From assembly GCA_904420465.1 (NCBI GenBank), contig CAJFVL010000006.1:8603-52394 (forward strand): 43,792 bases of DNA, given 5' to 3'. This stretch comes from an uncultured Clostridium sp. (GTDB lineage: Bacteria; Bacillota; Clostridia; Oscillospirales; Oscillospiraceae). A program made the translations under genes and the position numbers. Each line of letters opens with the position of its first letter. Position 1 is the stretch's first letter. The notes beneath the pieces were generated by a model that saw only the letters and a list, made by a program, of their open reading frames with translations, ran no database searches and was not told the origin of the DNA. Positions 34,250 to 42,752 of the stretch are shown in pieces.

Positions 34250-34983
34250 TCCAGTTCCCCCTTCGCTCTTGCCTCTAAAATGGCCTCCCCCAGCACCAGG
34301 TCCAGAGGGGTGGTGATCTTCAGGTTTTCCCGGCTTCCAGGGGTGAGGGACACCTTCATCCCCAGCCGCTCCACCGCCCCGCAGTCATCGGTGAGGGGAA
34401 TCCCCTCCCGGGCCGCCTGCTCCAGGGCGGCCCGGATCAGCCCGGCCTCAAAGACCTGGGGGGTCTGGACGGCAAACAGGGTGGAGCGGTCCACCGTCTC
34501 CACGGCCAGTCCCTCCTCTCCCCGCTTGATGGTGTCGGTCACCGGGACGGCGGGGGCGGCCGCGCCGGTGACAGCCGCCCGCTCAATGGCCTGGCACAGC
34601 ACCTCCCGGCTGACCAGGGGACGGGCCCCGTCGTGAATGGCAATCAGATCCGCCTCGGGCCGCACCTCCCGCAGGCCGGCGCGCACCGAGTCCATCCGCT
34701 CCGCTCCCCCCACAATCACCTTGGTCACCTTGTCCAGCACAAAGTCCCGGCACAGGCGGCCCACCTCCACCAGGAGATCCTCCCGGGTGACCACCACCAC
34801 CTCGTCCACCAGTGGGCAGTCCTGGAAGGCGTACAGGGTGTGGACCAGAATGGGCAGCTCCCCCAGGGGGGCCAGCACCTTGTCAATGCCCTCCATCCGC
34901 CGGGCCGAGCCCGCCGCCACAATGACGGCGGAGCATCTGAGGGGATCTTTTTGCTTTTTCAGTCTGGAAAGCAGTCCTGCCAT
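34246..34983 (-). CDS. ispD: 2-C-methyl-D-erythritol 4-phosphate cytidylyltransferase
   Basis: Third MEP-pathway step. 245 aa with the chosen start. The nucleotide-binding loop is [14 protein letters not shown]. The HDGARPLV block and the [10 protein letters not shown] motif follow. The frame continues upstream, but the ATG at 34983 follows AGGAGG. An N-terminal Lys/Arg-rich segment ([16 protein letters not shown]) precedes the fold. The carD terminator lies 30 nt before the start. Confidence 0.95.
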
Positions 34984-35012
34984 GACCCGCTCCTCCTCTC
35001 TGTGTGATAAAA

Positions 35013-35038
35013 CAAAAAGGAGCCGAACGGCTCCTTTT
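35013..35038 (-). terminator. Rho-independent terminator after carD
   Basis: An 11-bp stem AAAAGGAGCCG (35015-35025) / CGGCTCCTTTT (35028-35038) ends in a T run on the minus strand. Some read-through into ispD is likely, because no separate ispD promoter was recognised. Confidence 0.8.
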
Positions 35039-35096
35039 CCACATACGTCCATGTTTTCCGTTCCTGTGTCATCAATGTATGGCCCCGGCTCTCCGC

Positions 35097-35576
35097 CTAT
35101 GCCAGAGCGGTGTCCAGCTCAGCCTCCACCGACTCGTAGCTCTGGCTTTTGGAGAGAACCAGCTCGGAGATAAGAATCTGCCGGGCGGAGTGGAGCATTT
35201 TTCGCTCCCCGGTGGACAGCCCGCGGCGGGCGTCCCGGATGGTCAGCCCTTTCACCACGGCGGCCACCTCCAGCAGATCACCGCTCTTCAGCCGCTCCAG
35301 GTTCTCCCGGTAGCGGTGATTCCAGTTGGAGGTCATCTCCACCTGAATCCCCGGAATGGCGGCCAGCACCCGCTCCGCCTGCTCCCGGTCCACCACCGGA
35401 CGCACCCCGATCTCTTCGCTGTTCTCCGTTGGAATCATCACCACCATGGACCGCTCCGGCAGCCTCATAATGTAATACTCCCGGACTACACCGCCTACCT
35501 TCTTCTGTACGACACTCTCCAGCACGCCCGCCCCATACATGGGGTGGGCCACCTTGTCCCCGATGTGGAACGACAT
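35097..35576 (-). CDS. carD: CarD-family transcription regulator
   Basis: 159 aa. The N-terminal RNA-polymerase-interacting domain starts MSFHIGDKVAHPMYGAGVLE. The helical C-terminal part has NWNHRYRENLERLKSG and RKMLHSARQILISELVL. CarD binds RNA polymerase beta and stabilises open complexes, often at rRNA promoters. The frame is longer upstream, but the ATG at 35576 follows GGAGG, and the promoter lies at 35628-35656. It is encoded before ispD-ispF, as in other Clostridia. Confidence 0.93.
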   Translation of the reverse strand: MSFHIGDKVAHPMYGAGVLESVVQKKVGGVVREYYIMRLPERSMVVMIPTENSEEIGVRPVVDREQAERVLAAIPGIQVEMTSNWNHRYRENLERLKSGDLLEVAAVVKGLTIRDARRGLSTGERKMLHSARQILISELVLSKSQSYESVEAELDTALA

Positions 35577-35627
35577 TGGGCACCTCCAGTCCGCAAGCTT
35601 GGCTCTTCTGTCAACATTCTCTCCTTT

Positions 35628-35656
35628 ATTATAACAATCCAAACAGCGGACCGCAA
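35628..35656 (-). promoter_or_regulatory. Sigma-A promoter of carD
   Basis: Minus-strand TTGCGG (35651-35656), 17 nt, perfect TATAAT (35628-35633). The rest of the 329-bp gap up to 35905 holds only the terminator of the next gene and no further gene. Confidence 0.8.
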
Positions 35657-35851
35657 GGGAATATACCTGCATTTTACGAGATTTGGTACTATTTTTTGCT
35701 TTTTCCCCATTTTCCGGCTGGGAAACAGGCTTCTGGCCCGCTCCGCTTGAACGGATGCGCACACCGGCGGTCAGCCCGGCGGCACGCCCCGCGCCCAACC
35801 CGTTCCGTTGGTCTCAATGGGCCTGAACATCAAGCCCGCTGCGATCATGTT

Positions 35852-35880
35852 CAAAAAATGGAGGCCTTACGGCCTCCATT
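35852..35880 (-). terminator. Rho-independent terminator after ispH-rpsA
   Basis: A 10-bp stem AATGGAGGCC (35857-35866) / GGCCTCCATT (35871-35880) with a TTAC loop is followed on the minus strand by a T6 run. Confidence 0.88.
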
Positions 35881-35905
35881 GAAATACTATGGGGAAAATC
35901 AGGGC

Positions 35906-37900
35906 TCAGCCCTCCTGGTCCTCACCGGCGGGGGCCTCCTCCCCGTCCTCCTGAGCCGCCTCATCCTGGAGCTCCTCATCCTGAGGGCCTTCCTCCAGCA
36001 GGGCGCGGATGGACAGGGAAATCTTCTTGTTCTCCATATCCACATCGGTGATCTTCACGTCCACCTTGTCGCCCTCGGCCAGCACGTCGCCGGGCTTGTC
36101 AATCCGGTGGTCCGCGATCTGGGAGATGTGGATCAGGCCGTCCACACCGGGCACCACCTCGGCAAAGGCACCGAAGGGCATCAGCTTGACAATGCGCACG
36201 TTGGCGGTGTCGCCCACCTGATAGGTGCTGGTGAACACGGTCCAGGGCTCCTGGCTGTGGTCCTTCATGCCCAGGGAAATCTTCTTCTTCTCCGGGTCAT
36301 AGGAGATGACGTACACGTCCACGGTGTCGCCCACCTTGACCACCTCGGAGGGGTGCTTGATGCGGCTCCAGGACAGCTCGGAGATGTGAACCATGCCGTC
36401 CACCCCGCCGATGTCCACAAAGGCCCCGTAGGAGGTGAGGGACTTGACGGTTCCGGTGTAGTGCTTGCCCACCTCGATCTCGGACCAGACCTTCTCGGCG
36501 GCGGCGGCCCGCTCGGCGCGGATCACCCGGCTGATGGAGCCCACCACGCGATGACGGGCGCGGTTGACCTCGGTAATGATCAGGCGGACCCGCTGCTTGA
36601 CCAGAGTGCTCATGGGAGTCTCACGGGGCAGGCCGGTCTGGGAGGCGGGGACGAACACCCGCACGCCCTTGACGGAGACCACCACGCCGCCCTTGTTATC
36701 CTCGGTGACGACGCCCTCCATCACGGTCTCATTCTCGCGGGCCTGCTCGATCTCTTCCCAGTGCTTCACTGCGTCCAGGCGCTTCTTGGACAGCTTGACC
36801 AGGCAGTCCCGGTCGCTGACCAGCATGACATAGGTCTCGATCTCGTCGCCCACCTTGACCACGTCCTCGGGCTTGACGGTGGGATCGTCGCTCAGCTCGG
36901 ACAGGGGAATATAGCCGGGGTACTTGATGCCCAGCTCCACCTGCACCTCAGTGGGTGTGATGTCGACAACGGTTCCAGTTACCTTATCCCCCGTATTTAA
37001 AGTTTTGATCGACTCCTCCAGCAGCTCCGCGAAGGATTTTTCGATCTCCATGATTTCGTCGCTCATTTTGTCATAGACCTCCTTTATTATCCACGCGGGC
37101 GTGGACGCGCCCGCCGTGATGCCGACCAAATCCGCCGGGGGGATGCAGGTGAGGTCCAGCTCCTCCGCCCGCTCGATAAGCAGGACGCGGGGACAGACTT
37201 GTCTGCAAAGCTCCGCCAGATGCCTGGTATTGGAGCTTTTCTCATCGCCGATGACCACCATCGTGCCGCATTTTCGGGCAAGCTGGCTGGCCTCTTCCTG
37301 GCGTTTGGACGTCGCTCCACATATTGTATCAAAAAATTCTGCGTTTGTACACTCTTTTTTTGCTTTTTCCACGCATTTTTCCCAGACCGCCCGGATGGCA
37401 GTGGTCTGAGACACAAAAGTTAGTGGCAAAGTCTTGAATTCAGGGGCCTTTTGCAGCCACTCCTCCAGCTCCTCCGCGCCGGAAACCACCACGGGCCGGC
37501 TGCACCAGCCGGCAATGGCCTCCACCTCCGGATGGTCGTGCTTCCCCACAATCACCGGCTGACGTCCCCGCTCCTCCGACTGGCTGACAATCTGATGGAT
37601 GCGGGTGACATTGGGGCAGGTGGCGTCCACAATGCGGACGCCCAGCCGCTCCAGCTCCTGGCAGACGGCCCGGCCCTCTCCGTGGGAGCGGATGATAACC
37701 GTCCCTCCGGCGGGAGCCTCCCCGGGCCGTTCCACCGTGCCCAGTCCCAGGCTGGCCAGCCGCCCCATCTCATCCTTATTGTGGATGATCGAGCCCAGCA
37801 TCACACAGGGTCCGCCTCCGGCGGCCGCCTGCTCGGCCAGCTCCACCGCACGGCGCACTCCGTAGCAAAAGCCCGCCGACTTGGCCAGGATCACTCTCAT
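35906..37900 (-). CDS. ispH: Fused IspH (HMBPP reductase) and S1-domain protein
   Basis: 664 aa. The N-terminal ~280 residues are IspH, the last MEP enzyme, with [4Fe-4S] cysteines at 12 (GFCYGV), 95 (DATCPNV) and 194 (DTICGAT). After a helical linker with IMEIEKSFAELLEES come four S1 RNA-binding repeats (about 300-635), each with a G-x-V start and HISEL/HISQI motifs, then an acidic tail. The S1 half resembles ribosomal protein S1, so the polypeptide may serve both isoprenoid synthesis and translation. Such fusions are known in Clostridia. It overlaps plsC by 4 nt, and the terminator follows. Confidence 0.93.
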   Translation of the reverse strand: MRVILAKSAGFCYGVRRAVELAEQAAAGGGPCVMLGSIIHNKDEMGRLASLGLGTVERPGEAPAGGTVIIRSHGEGRAVCQELERLGVRIVDATCPNVTRIHQIVSQSEERGRQPVIVGKHDHPEVEAIAGWCSRPVVVSGAEELEEWLQKAPEFKTLPLTFVSQTTAIRAVWEKCVEKAKKECTNAEFFDTICGATSKRQEEASQLARKCGTMVVIGDEKSSNTRHLAELCRQVCPRVLLIERAEELDLTCIPPADLVGITAGASTPAWIIKEVYDKMSDEIMEIEKSFAELLEESIKTLNTGDKVTGTVVDITPTEVQVELGIKYPGYIPLSELSDDPTVKPEDVVKVGDEIETYVMLVSDRDCLVKLSKKRLDAVKHWEEIEQARENETVMEGVVTEDNKGGVVVSVKGVRVFVPASQTGLPRETPMSTLVKQRVRLIITEVNRARHRVVGSISRVIRAERAAAAEKVWSEIEVGKHYTGTVKSLTSYGAFVDIGGVDGMVHISELSWSRIKHPSEVVKVGDTVDVYVISYDPEKKKISLGMKDHSQEPWTVFTSTYQVGDTANVRIVKLMPFGAFAEVVPGVDGLIHISQIADHRIDKPGDVLAEGDKVDVKITDVDMENKKISLSIRALLEEGPQDEELQDEAAQEDGEEAPAGEDQEG

Positions 37901-38535
37901 GACAGCCCCTCCCCCAGCTTATGGATGCGGTCCATCAGCTCATGGGTAATGGCGTCCAGCTCATCGGCGGTGGGCTTTCGTCCCGCAAATTGCGGACGGA
38001 ACGGCTCTCCAATCACCACGTCGTTCCGGCGGAACAGCTTCTTCTCCGGCTGAATGTAAACAGGCAGGAGAGGAACCCCCGTGCGGGCGGCAAACATGGC
38101 CGCTCCGGTCTTGGCCTCCACATCCTCGCCCTGGTGGACTCGGGTTCCCTCCGGAAACATGAGCAGCTTGTTGCCGTCCTTCAGAAATTTCAGGGCGGTT
38201 TTCACCGCCTTCATATCGGCGTGGCCCCGGTCCACTCCGAACACCCCGGCCTTGGACAGAATCCAGCCGATAAAGGGCACCCGCATGATCTGGATCTTGG
38301 CCATGGCCCGCATGGGATATTGACTGCCAAAGGCAAACACCACATAGAACGGATCTCCGATGGTGGTGTGGTTGGGGCAGATGACCGCCGCTCCCTCCGG
38401 GATATGCTCTTTCCCGTGGACCCGCAGGGGGCGCATCAGGTTGAAAAAGGGCCATATCACGGCATAGAGGAAATGATACCAGCGGTCCATCCGCCGGTTT
38501 TCGACGTTCGGCTCAGTGTTGGGCTGGGTACTCAC
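37897..38535 (-). CDS. plsC: 1-acyl-sn-glycerol-3-phosphate acyltransferase (PlsC family)
   Basis: Adds the second acyl chain to make phosphatidic acid at the membrane. 212 aa. The catalytic NH-x4-D motif is NHTTIGD (55-61), a second block is GVDRGHADMKAVKTALKFL, and FPEGTR lies further on. An N-terminal hydrophobic/amphipathic segment (about 20-38) fits membrane association. It overlaps cmk and ispH-rpsA by 4 nt at each side. Confidence 0.94.
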   Translation of the reverse strand: MSTQPNTEPNVENRRMDRWYHFLYAVIWPFFNLMRPLRVHGKEHIPEGAAVICPNHTTIGDPFYVVFAFGSQYPMRAMAKIQIMRVPFIGWILSKAGVFGVDRGHADMKAVKTALKFLKDGNKLLMFPEGTRVHQGEDVEAKTGAAMFAARTGVPLLPVYIQPEKKLFRRNDVVIGEPFRPQFAGRKPTADELDAITHELMDRIHKLGEGLS

Positions 38536-39209
38536 AGGGCAATCCGCTCCTTTATCATGGAGAGCAGCGCCTGGAGGCTCTCCGCCAGATTCAAGTTGGT
38601 GGTGTCCAGCAGCACCGCGTCCTCCGCCTGACGCAGGGGCGAAATGGATCGGGTCCGATCCTGCTCGTCCCGGCGGAGAATGTCGGTCAGAACGCGCTCA
38701 TATTCCGCCGGCTCCCCCCGCTGCTGAAGCTCCAGCAGGCGGCGGCGGGCCCGGGCCTCCGGGGCGGCGGTGAGGAAAATCTTCACATCGGCCCGGGGCA
38801 GCACCACTGTGCCGATGTCCCGGCCGTCCATAACCACGTCATGCTCCCTGGCCTGCCGGCGCTGGAAGTCCAACAAAAAGGCACGCACCTCCGGGATGGC
38901 GGACACCTTGGAGGCCAAGCCGGACACCTCACTGGTCCGAATGGCCTGGGAGATGTCCTCTCCCTCCAGGTACATGCGCTGTGCGCCGTCCGGCCCGTAG
39001 TCCATGCGCAGGTCCAGCCCCTCCAGCAGGGGGACCACCTGCTCCGGCCGCTCCGGGTCGGCCCCGGCCCGGCGGACCTTCAGAGCCACCGTGCGGTAGA
39101 TGGCCCCCGTGTCCACATACAAAAATCCCAGTTCCCCGGCCGCCTTTCGGGCCAGGGTGCTCTTGCCGGCCCCGGCGGGGCCGTCGATGGCGATGCTGAC
39201 ATGCTTCAT
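38532..39209 (-). CDS. cmk: Cytidylate kinase
   Basis: Phosphorylates CMP and dCMP. 225 aa. The P-loop is GPAGAGKST (about 9-17), with YVDTGAIYRTVAL and VMDGRDIGTVVLP as CMP-binding blocks. It is first in the cmk-plsC-ispH-rpsA operon, an arrangement usual in Clostridia. Confidence 0.96.
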   Translation of the reverse strand: MKHVSIAIDGPAGAGKSTLARKAAGELGFLYVDTGAIYRTVALKVRRAGADPERPEQVVPLLEGLDLRMDYGPDGAQRMYLEGEDISQAIRTSEVSGLASKVSAIPEVRAFLLDFQRRQAREHDVVMDGRDIGTVVLPRADVKIFLTAAPEARARRRLLELQQRGEPAEYERVLTDILRRDEQDRTRSISPLRQAEDAVLLDTTNLNLAESLQALLSMIKERIAL

Positions 39210-39261
39210 AGAACCGCTCCAATGATCTTCTCAATTTTTTCAAATCCATTTAAAAAAGTGC

Positions 39262-39315
39262 TTGAAATCCATTTTAACTCGGAATATCATAACAAAAACA
39301 TCAGGTTTATCCTGA
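39262..39315 (+). promoter_or_regulatory. Sigma-A promoter and hairpin before the GyrI-like gene
   Basis: TTGAAA (39262-39267), 17 nt, TATCAT (39285-39290). Just downstream, TCAGG-TTTAT-CCTGA (39301-39315) forms an inverted repeat between the likely start of transcription and the ribosome-binding site AGGGGG. Confidence 0.72.
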
Positions 39316-39329
39316 CAGGGGGAAGCTGT

Positions 39330-39773
39330 ATGAGACAAGAGAGGTTTGAACGCATCACTCTGGCCTGCCGCAGAAGCGTCGGCCCGTATGGGGAACACAA
39401 CCGGCGCTTTCTGGAGGACTTCAAGCGGGAATTGGCCCGGGAACAGCTCCTTGGCCCCCCATCCGTCCTGCTGGGCATCGCGCTGGACGACCCCGCCCAT
39501 GTTCCGGCGGACAGGCTGCGGTATGAGGTCGGCCTGGTCCTGGGCCGGGAGCAGAGAACCAGTCTGGAGACGCGGGTGCTGGAAAACGGCCTTTATGCTG
39601 TCTTTGAAATTCCCCACACAAAGGCTGGCGTTTTGTCTTTCTGGGAAAACCTTCCGGCACTAACCGCGGAACTGCCGGCGGACAGAAGCAGGCCCATTGT
39701 TGAGCGGTACGCCGCCCCCATGATTGCCCGGCACCTGTGCGAGATGTGCGTCCCCATTATCCGGCCGCTATGA
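39330..39773 (+). CDS. GyrI-like / AraC effector-binding-domain protein
   Basis: 147 aa, starting MRQERFERITLACRRSVGPY. The block containing GIALDDPAHVPADRLRYEVG and the pattern ENGLYAVFEIPHTK are typical of GyrI-like small-molecule-binding domains (SbmC, Rob C-terminus). There is no DNA-binding domain, so it is a stand-alone sensor or sequestration protein. Ligands of this family are often hydrophobic or cationic drugs. The ATG at 39330 was chosen because AGGGGGA precedes it. Its 3' end overlaps the convergent flavoprotein gene by 17 bp. Confidence 0.82.
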   Translation: MRQERFERITLACRRSVGPYGEHNRRFLEDFKRELAREQLLGPPSVLLGIALDDPAHVPADRLRYEVGLVLGREQRTSLETRVLENGLYAVFEIPHTKAGVLSFWENLPALTAELPADRSRPIVERYAAPMIARHLCEMCVPIIRPL

Positions 39774-41022
39774 ACTCGGCCGCGCCCTCTCCAGCCGCCC
39801 GGCCGGTGGCCCAGGCGATCTGCAGGTTAAAGCCTCCGGTGTATGCGTCCACATCCAGGATCTCCCCGGCAAAAAACAGACCGGCCACCTTTTTGGAGGC
39901 CATGGTTTTCGGGTCCACCTCGGACACCTTGATCCCTCCGGAGGTGACAATGGCCTCCTCAACAGGACGGGGGCCGGACACCGCCAACTCAAAGCCCTTC
40001 AGCTGCTCCAGCAGGCGGCGGCGCTCCCCGCGGGTGATATCGTGGGCCTTCTTCTCCCCCGGAATACCCGCCCGCTCCAGCAGGACGGGAATCATCAGGC
40101 GGGGCAGCAGCGCCCCCATCAGGTTGTTCATATCCTTGTTGGCCCCGGCGGACAGCTCCCGCACCAGACGGGCATCCAGGGCAGCCTCGTCCAGCGCGGG
40201 CTTCAGGTCAATCCGGCAGACATAGCTGTCCTTTTCAAAGTTCCGCATGTGGGCGCTGGCCGACAGCACCAGCGGTCCGGACAGCCCAAAGTGGGTGAAC
40301 AACAGCTCACCCTGCTCCTGATATATGATTCTACCCGTCCGGCCTTTCACCGTCAAGCCCACATTTTTCAGCGCCAGCCCCTGCATCCGGCCGCAGCAGG
40401 GATCGGGAGACTCCAGAGGAACCAGCGAGGGCCGGGGCTCCGTCACCGTGTGGCCCAGCTCCTCCGCCATGCGGTAGCCGTCCCCGGTGGAGCCGGTGGC
40501 GGGATAGGACAGCCCCCCGGTGGCAAGGATAACTGCCTTACAGGTAAGGCCGGACAAGCTCTTGTCCGTCCCCATCTCCACCGCCCGCACCGCGCCATTC
40601 TGACAGCACACCGCACAGGCACGCTCCTGCAGAATGGGCACCCGCAGACGGCGCAGCTCGCCGAACAGGGCGTCGATGACGTCGGCGGAGCGGTCTGAAA
40701 CTGGAAAAACCCGGTTTCCCCGCTCCACCTTCAGCTCCACCCCCAGCTGGGAGAAGAAGTCCTCCACCCAGCTGGGCGGGGTGCGGGTAACGGCACTGTA
40801 GAGGAAACGGCCGTTGCGGGGCGCGGAGGCCAAAACGTCCTCGGGCGGGCAGTGGTTGGTCACATTGCACCGCCCTTTTCCGGTGATATAGAGCTTGCGC
40901 CCCACCTTCTGGTTCCGCTCTACCAGACAGACGTCCGCTCCCCGGCGGGCGGCGGTGATGGCCGCCATCATGCCGGCGGCCCCACCTCCCACCACAATCA
41001 GGTCATGATGGGCGGGCGTCAC
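39757..41022 (-). CDS. HI0933-family NAD(P)/FAD-dependent oxidoreductase
   Basis: 421 aa. The N-terminal dinucleotide fold is VVGGGAAGMMAAITAARRGA, followed by the family block GKGRCNVTNHC and, at the C-terminus, FFAGEILDVDAYTGGFNLQI. Some members act on bile acids or on tRNA and ring substrates, but the reaction here is unknown. The start is GTG overlapping the stop of the RpiR gene by 4 nt, so the regulator is co-expressed with the flavoprotein. Confidence 0.9.
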   Translation of the reverse strand: MTPAHHDLIVVGGGAAGMMAAITAARRGADVCLVERNQKVGRKLYITGKGRCNVTNHCPPEDVLASAPRNGRFLYSAVTRTPPSWVEDFFSQLGVELKVERGNRVFPVSDRSADVIDALFGELRRLRVPILQERACAVCCQNGAVRAVEMGTDKSLSGLTCKAVILATGGLSYPATGSTGDGYRMAEELGHTVTEPRPSLVPLESPDPCCGRMQGLALKNVGLTVKGRTGRIIYQEQGELLFTHFGLSGPLVLSASAHMRNFEKDSYVCRIDLKPALDEAALDARLVRELSAGANKDMNNLMGALLPRLMIPVLLERAGIPGEKKAHDITRGERRRLLEQLKGFELAVSGPRPVEEAIVTSGGIKVSEVDPKTMASKKVAGLFFAGEILDVDAYTGGFNLQIAWATGRAAGEGAAEFIAAG

Positions 41023-41882
41023 TCCTGCACCTTCTCATACACGCCGTACTCGTCCCAGATCTGCTCCAGGGTCTGGAAGGTGTTGGCCAGGTCGTCTCCC
41101 TTCTTCCGGCTCACCGCCACCAGCAGGGCGTTGACCAGGGACAGCGGCGCCACCAGGGAGTCCACGAAGGAGGCCATGTCGCTGCGGGCCTTCAGGGTAT
41201 AGGTGGAGATGGGGGCCAGCGGGGAGGCCTCGCTGTCGGTGATGGCCACCGTGACCGCTCCCCTGTCCCGGGCAAAGCTCATGGCCTGGACTGTCCGGCT
41301 GGAATACCGGGGGAAGCTGACGCCGATGACCGTATCACCCTCTCCCACCCGCAGAAGCCGCTCAAAGACCTCGCTGGCGGTGTTGGCCGTGACCTCCACC
41401 ACGTTGTCAAAAATCAGGTTGAAGTAGAAGGACAGGAAGGTGGCGATGGAGGCGGAGGACCGGACGCCGATGATGTAAATGCGCCGGGCGGAGACAATGG
41501 CCTCCACCGCCTTGTCAAAGCTGTCCCGGTCCAGCTCCTCCAGCGTCAGCCGGATTTTCTCAATGTCCGACTGGAGCACCATGGACAGCAGGTCCTGGTC
41601 CCCCAGGCGGTCGTTGGTCACCTCGATGCGCTGCACCGAGGTCAGCCGGTTCCGGATCATTTTCTGAAGGGTGCGCTGCATGTCGGGGTAGCCGTCATAC
41701 CCCAGCTCAGCGGCAAAGCGGACCACCGTGGACTCGCTGACCCCTACCCGCTTGCCCAGCTTGCTGGCCGTCATAAAGGCGGCCTTATCATAGGAGTCCA
41801 GGATAAAGTTTGCAATCCGCTTCTGCCCCTTGGAGAAGGTGTGCATGTTTTCCTGAATAATGGCCAGAATATCATGATTCAT
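41019..41882 (-). CDS. MurR/RpiR-family transcription regulator (SIS domain)
   Basis: 287 aa. The N-terminal HTH (about 1-80) has VGVSESTVVRFAAELGYDG. A SIS sugar-phosphate domain follows from about 115 with YIIGVRSSASIATFLSF. RpiR regulators sense phosphosugars or amino-sugar phosphates. The frame is open to 41966, but the ATG at 41882 (MNHDILAII) has AGGAGC upstream and lies downstream of a promoter whose -10 box (TAAGAT, 41938-41943) would fall inside a longer gene. The co-transcribed flavoprotein gives no sugar link, so the effector is not clear. Confidence 0.88.
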   Translation of the reverse strand: MNHDILAIIQENMHTFSKGQKRIANFILDSYDKAAFMTASKLGKRVGVSESTVVRFAAELGYDGYPDMQRTLQKMIRNRLTSVQRIEVTNDRLGDQDLLSMVLQSDIEKIRLTLEELDRDSFDKAVEAIVSARRIYIIGVRSSASIATFLSFYFNLIFDNVVEVTANTASEVFERLLRVGEGDTVIGVSFPRYSSRTVQAMSFARDRGAVTVAITDSEASPLAPISTYTLKARSDMASFVDSLVAPLSLVNALLVAVSRKKGDDLANTFQTLEQIWDEYGVYEKVQE

Positions 41883-41937
41883 TTCCAGATCAGCTCCTCG
41901 TCTCTTTCTGAGGGAAGATGTTTCCTTTTTCGCTACC

Positions 41938-41999
41938 ATCTTACTCTTCTTTTTAAAAAAATGCAAGCACTTTCTGCAAGAAATTCATCTTATCTTGCA
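41938..41999 (-). promoter_or_regulatory. Promoter and candidate operator of the rpiR gene
   Basis: Minus-strand TTGCAT (41961-41966), 17 nt, TAAGAT (41938-41943). Upstream is an inverted repeat TGCAAGA (41975-41981), N11, TCTTGCA (41993-41999). A third TGCAAG half-site (41962-41967) lies inside the -35 region. This fits binding by the regulator it serves. Confidence 0.6.
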
Positions 42000-42017
42000 A
42001 AAGCGCCTGCATAGAGA

Positions 42018-42731
42018 CTATTCTGTTTCCAGCACCTGAAGAATCTCCTGGGGCCGCAGCCGCCTCCAGGCCCCGGGGGCCAGGGTCCGGTCCAGGGAGA
42101 GACTGCCTTCCCGAATCCGCTTGAGCCGCAGCACGGCCAGCCCGGCCTGGGCGCACATGCGCCTGACCTGCCGGTTTTTCCCCTGCCGGATGGTGATGGA
42201 CAGCTGGGACACCGCTCCGCTGGTCCTGCCCCGGCGGACGGCGGCGGGAAGCAGCCGCTCCCCATCCAGCTCCATGGGGGCGGACAGGATTGGGAGGGCG
42301 CGCCTCACGTCTCCGGTGACCCACACCAGATACTCCTTTTCCACCTGATGGCTGGGGTGAAGGAGCCTCTGGGTCAGCGCTCCGTCATCGGTGAGGAGCA
42401 GCAGCCCCTCCGAGTCCAGGTCCAGCCGGCCCGCCGGCCACACCCGGACTCCGCAGCCGGACACCAGGTCGGCCACGGTTTTCCTCCCCTTCTCGTCAGA
42501 CAGGGTGGTGACATAGCCCCTTGGCTTGTTCAGCATCAGATAGGTCCGCTCGCCGCCCGGACGCAGGGGGCGGCCGTCCACCTCCACCCGGTCCCGGTCC
42601 AGGTCGGCCCGGTCGCCCAGCCGGGCCTTCTCACCGTTTACCGTTACACGGCCGGCGGTAATCCAGTCCTCCGCCCGCCGCCGGGAGGCCAGTCCGCAGG
42701 CGGAGATCAATTTCTGAAGCCGTTCCTCCAC
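42018..42731 (-). CDS. rluB: Large-subunit rRNA pseudouridine synthase, RluB/RsuA family
   Basis: 237 aa. The N-terminal S4 domain starts MEERLQKLISACGLASRRRA. The catalytic block is PAGRLDLDSEGLLLLTDDG with the active-site Asp, and a further block is GKNRQVRRMC. The sequence is of RluB type, but RsuA and RluF are hard to separate without alignment. It follows the dacF-like gene with a gap of 21 bp. Confidence 0.88.
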   Translation of the reverse strand: MEERLQKLISACGLASRRRAEDWITAGRVTVNGEKARLGDRADLDRDRVEVDGRPLRPGGERTYLMLNKPRGYVTTLSDEKGRKTVADLVSGCGVRVWPAGRLDLDSEGLLLLTDDGALTQRLLHPSHQVEKEYLVWVTGDVRRALPILSAPMELDGERLLPAAVRRGRTSGAVSQLSITIRQGKNRQVRRMCAQAGLAVLRLKRIREGSLSLDRTLAPGAWRRLRPQEILQVLETE

Positions 42732-42752
42732 ATCCGGCCCCCTCCCTTTCTT

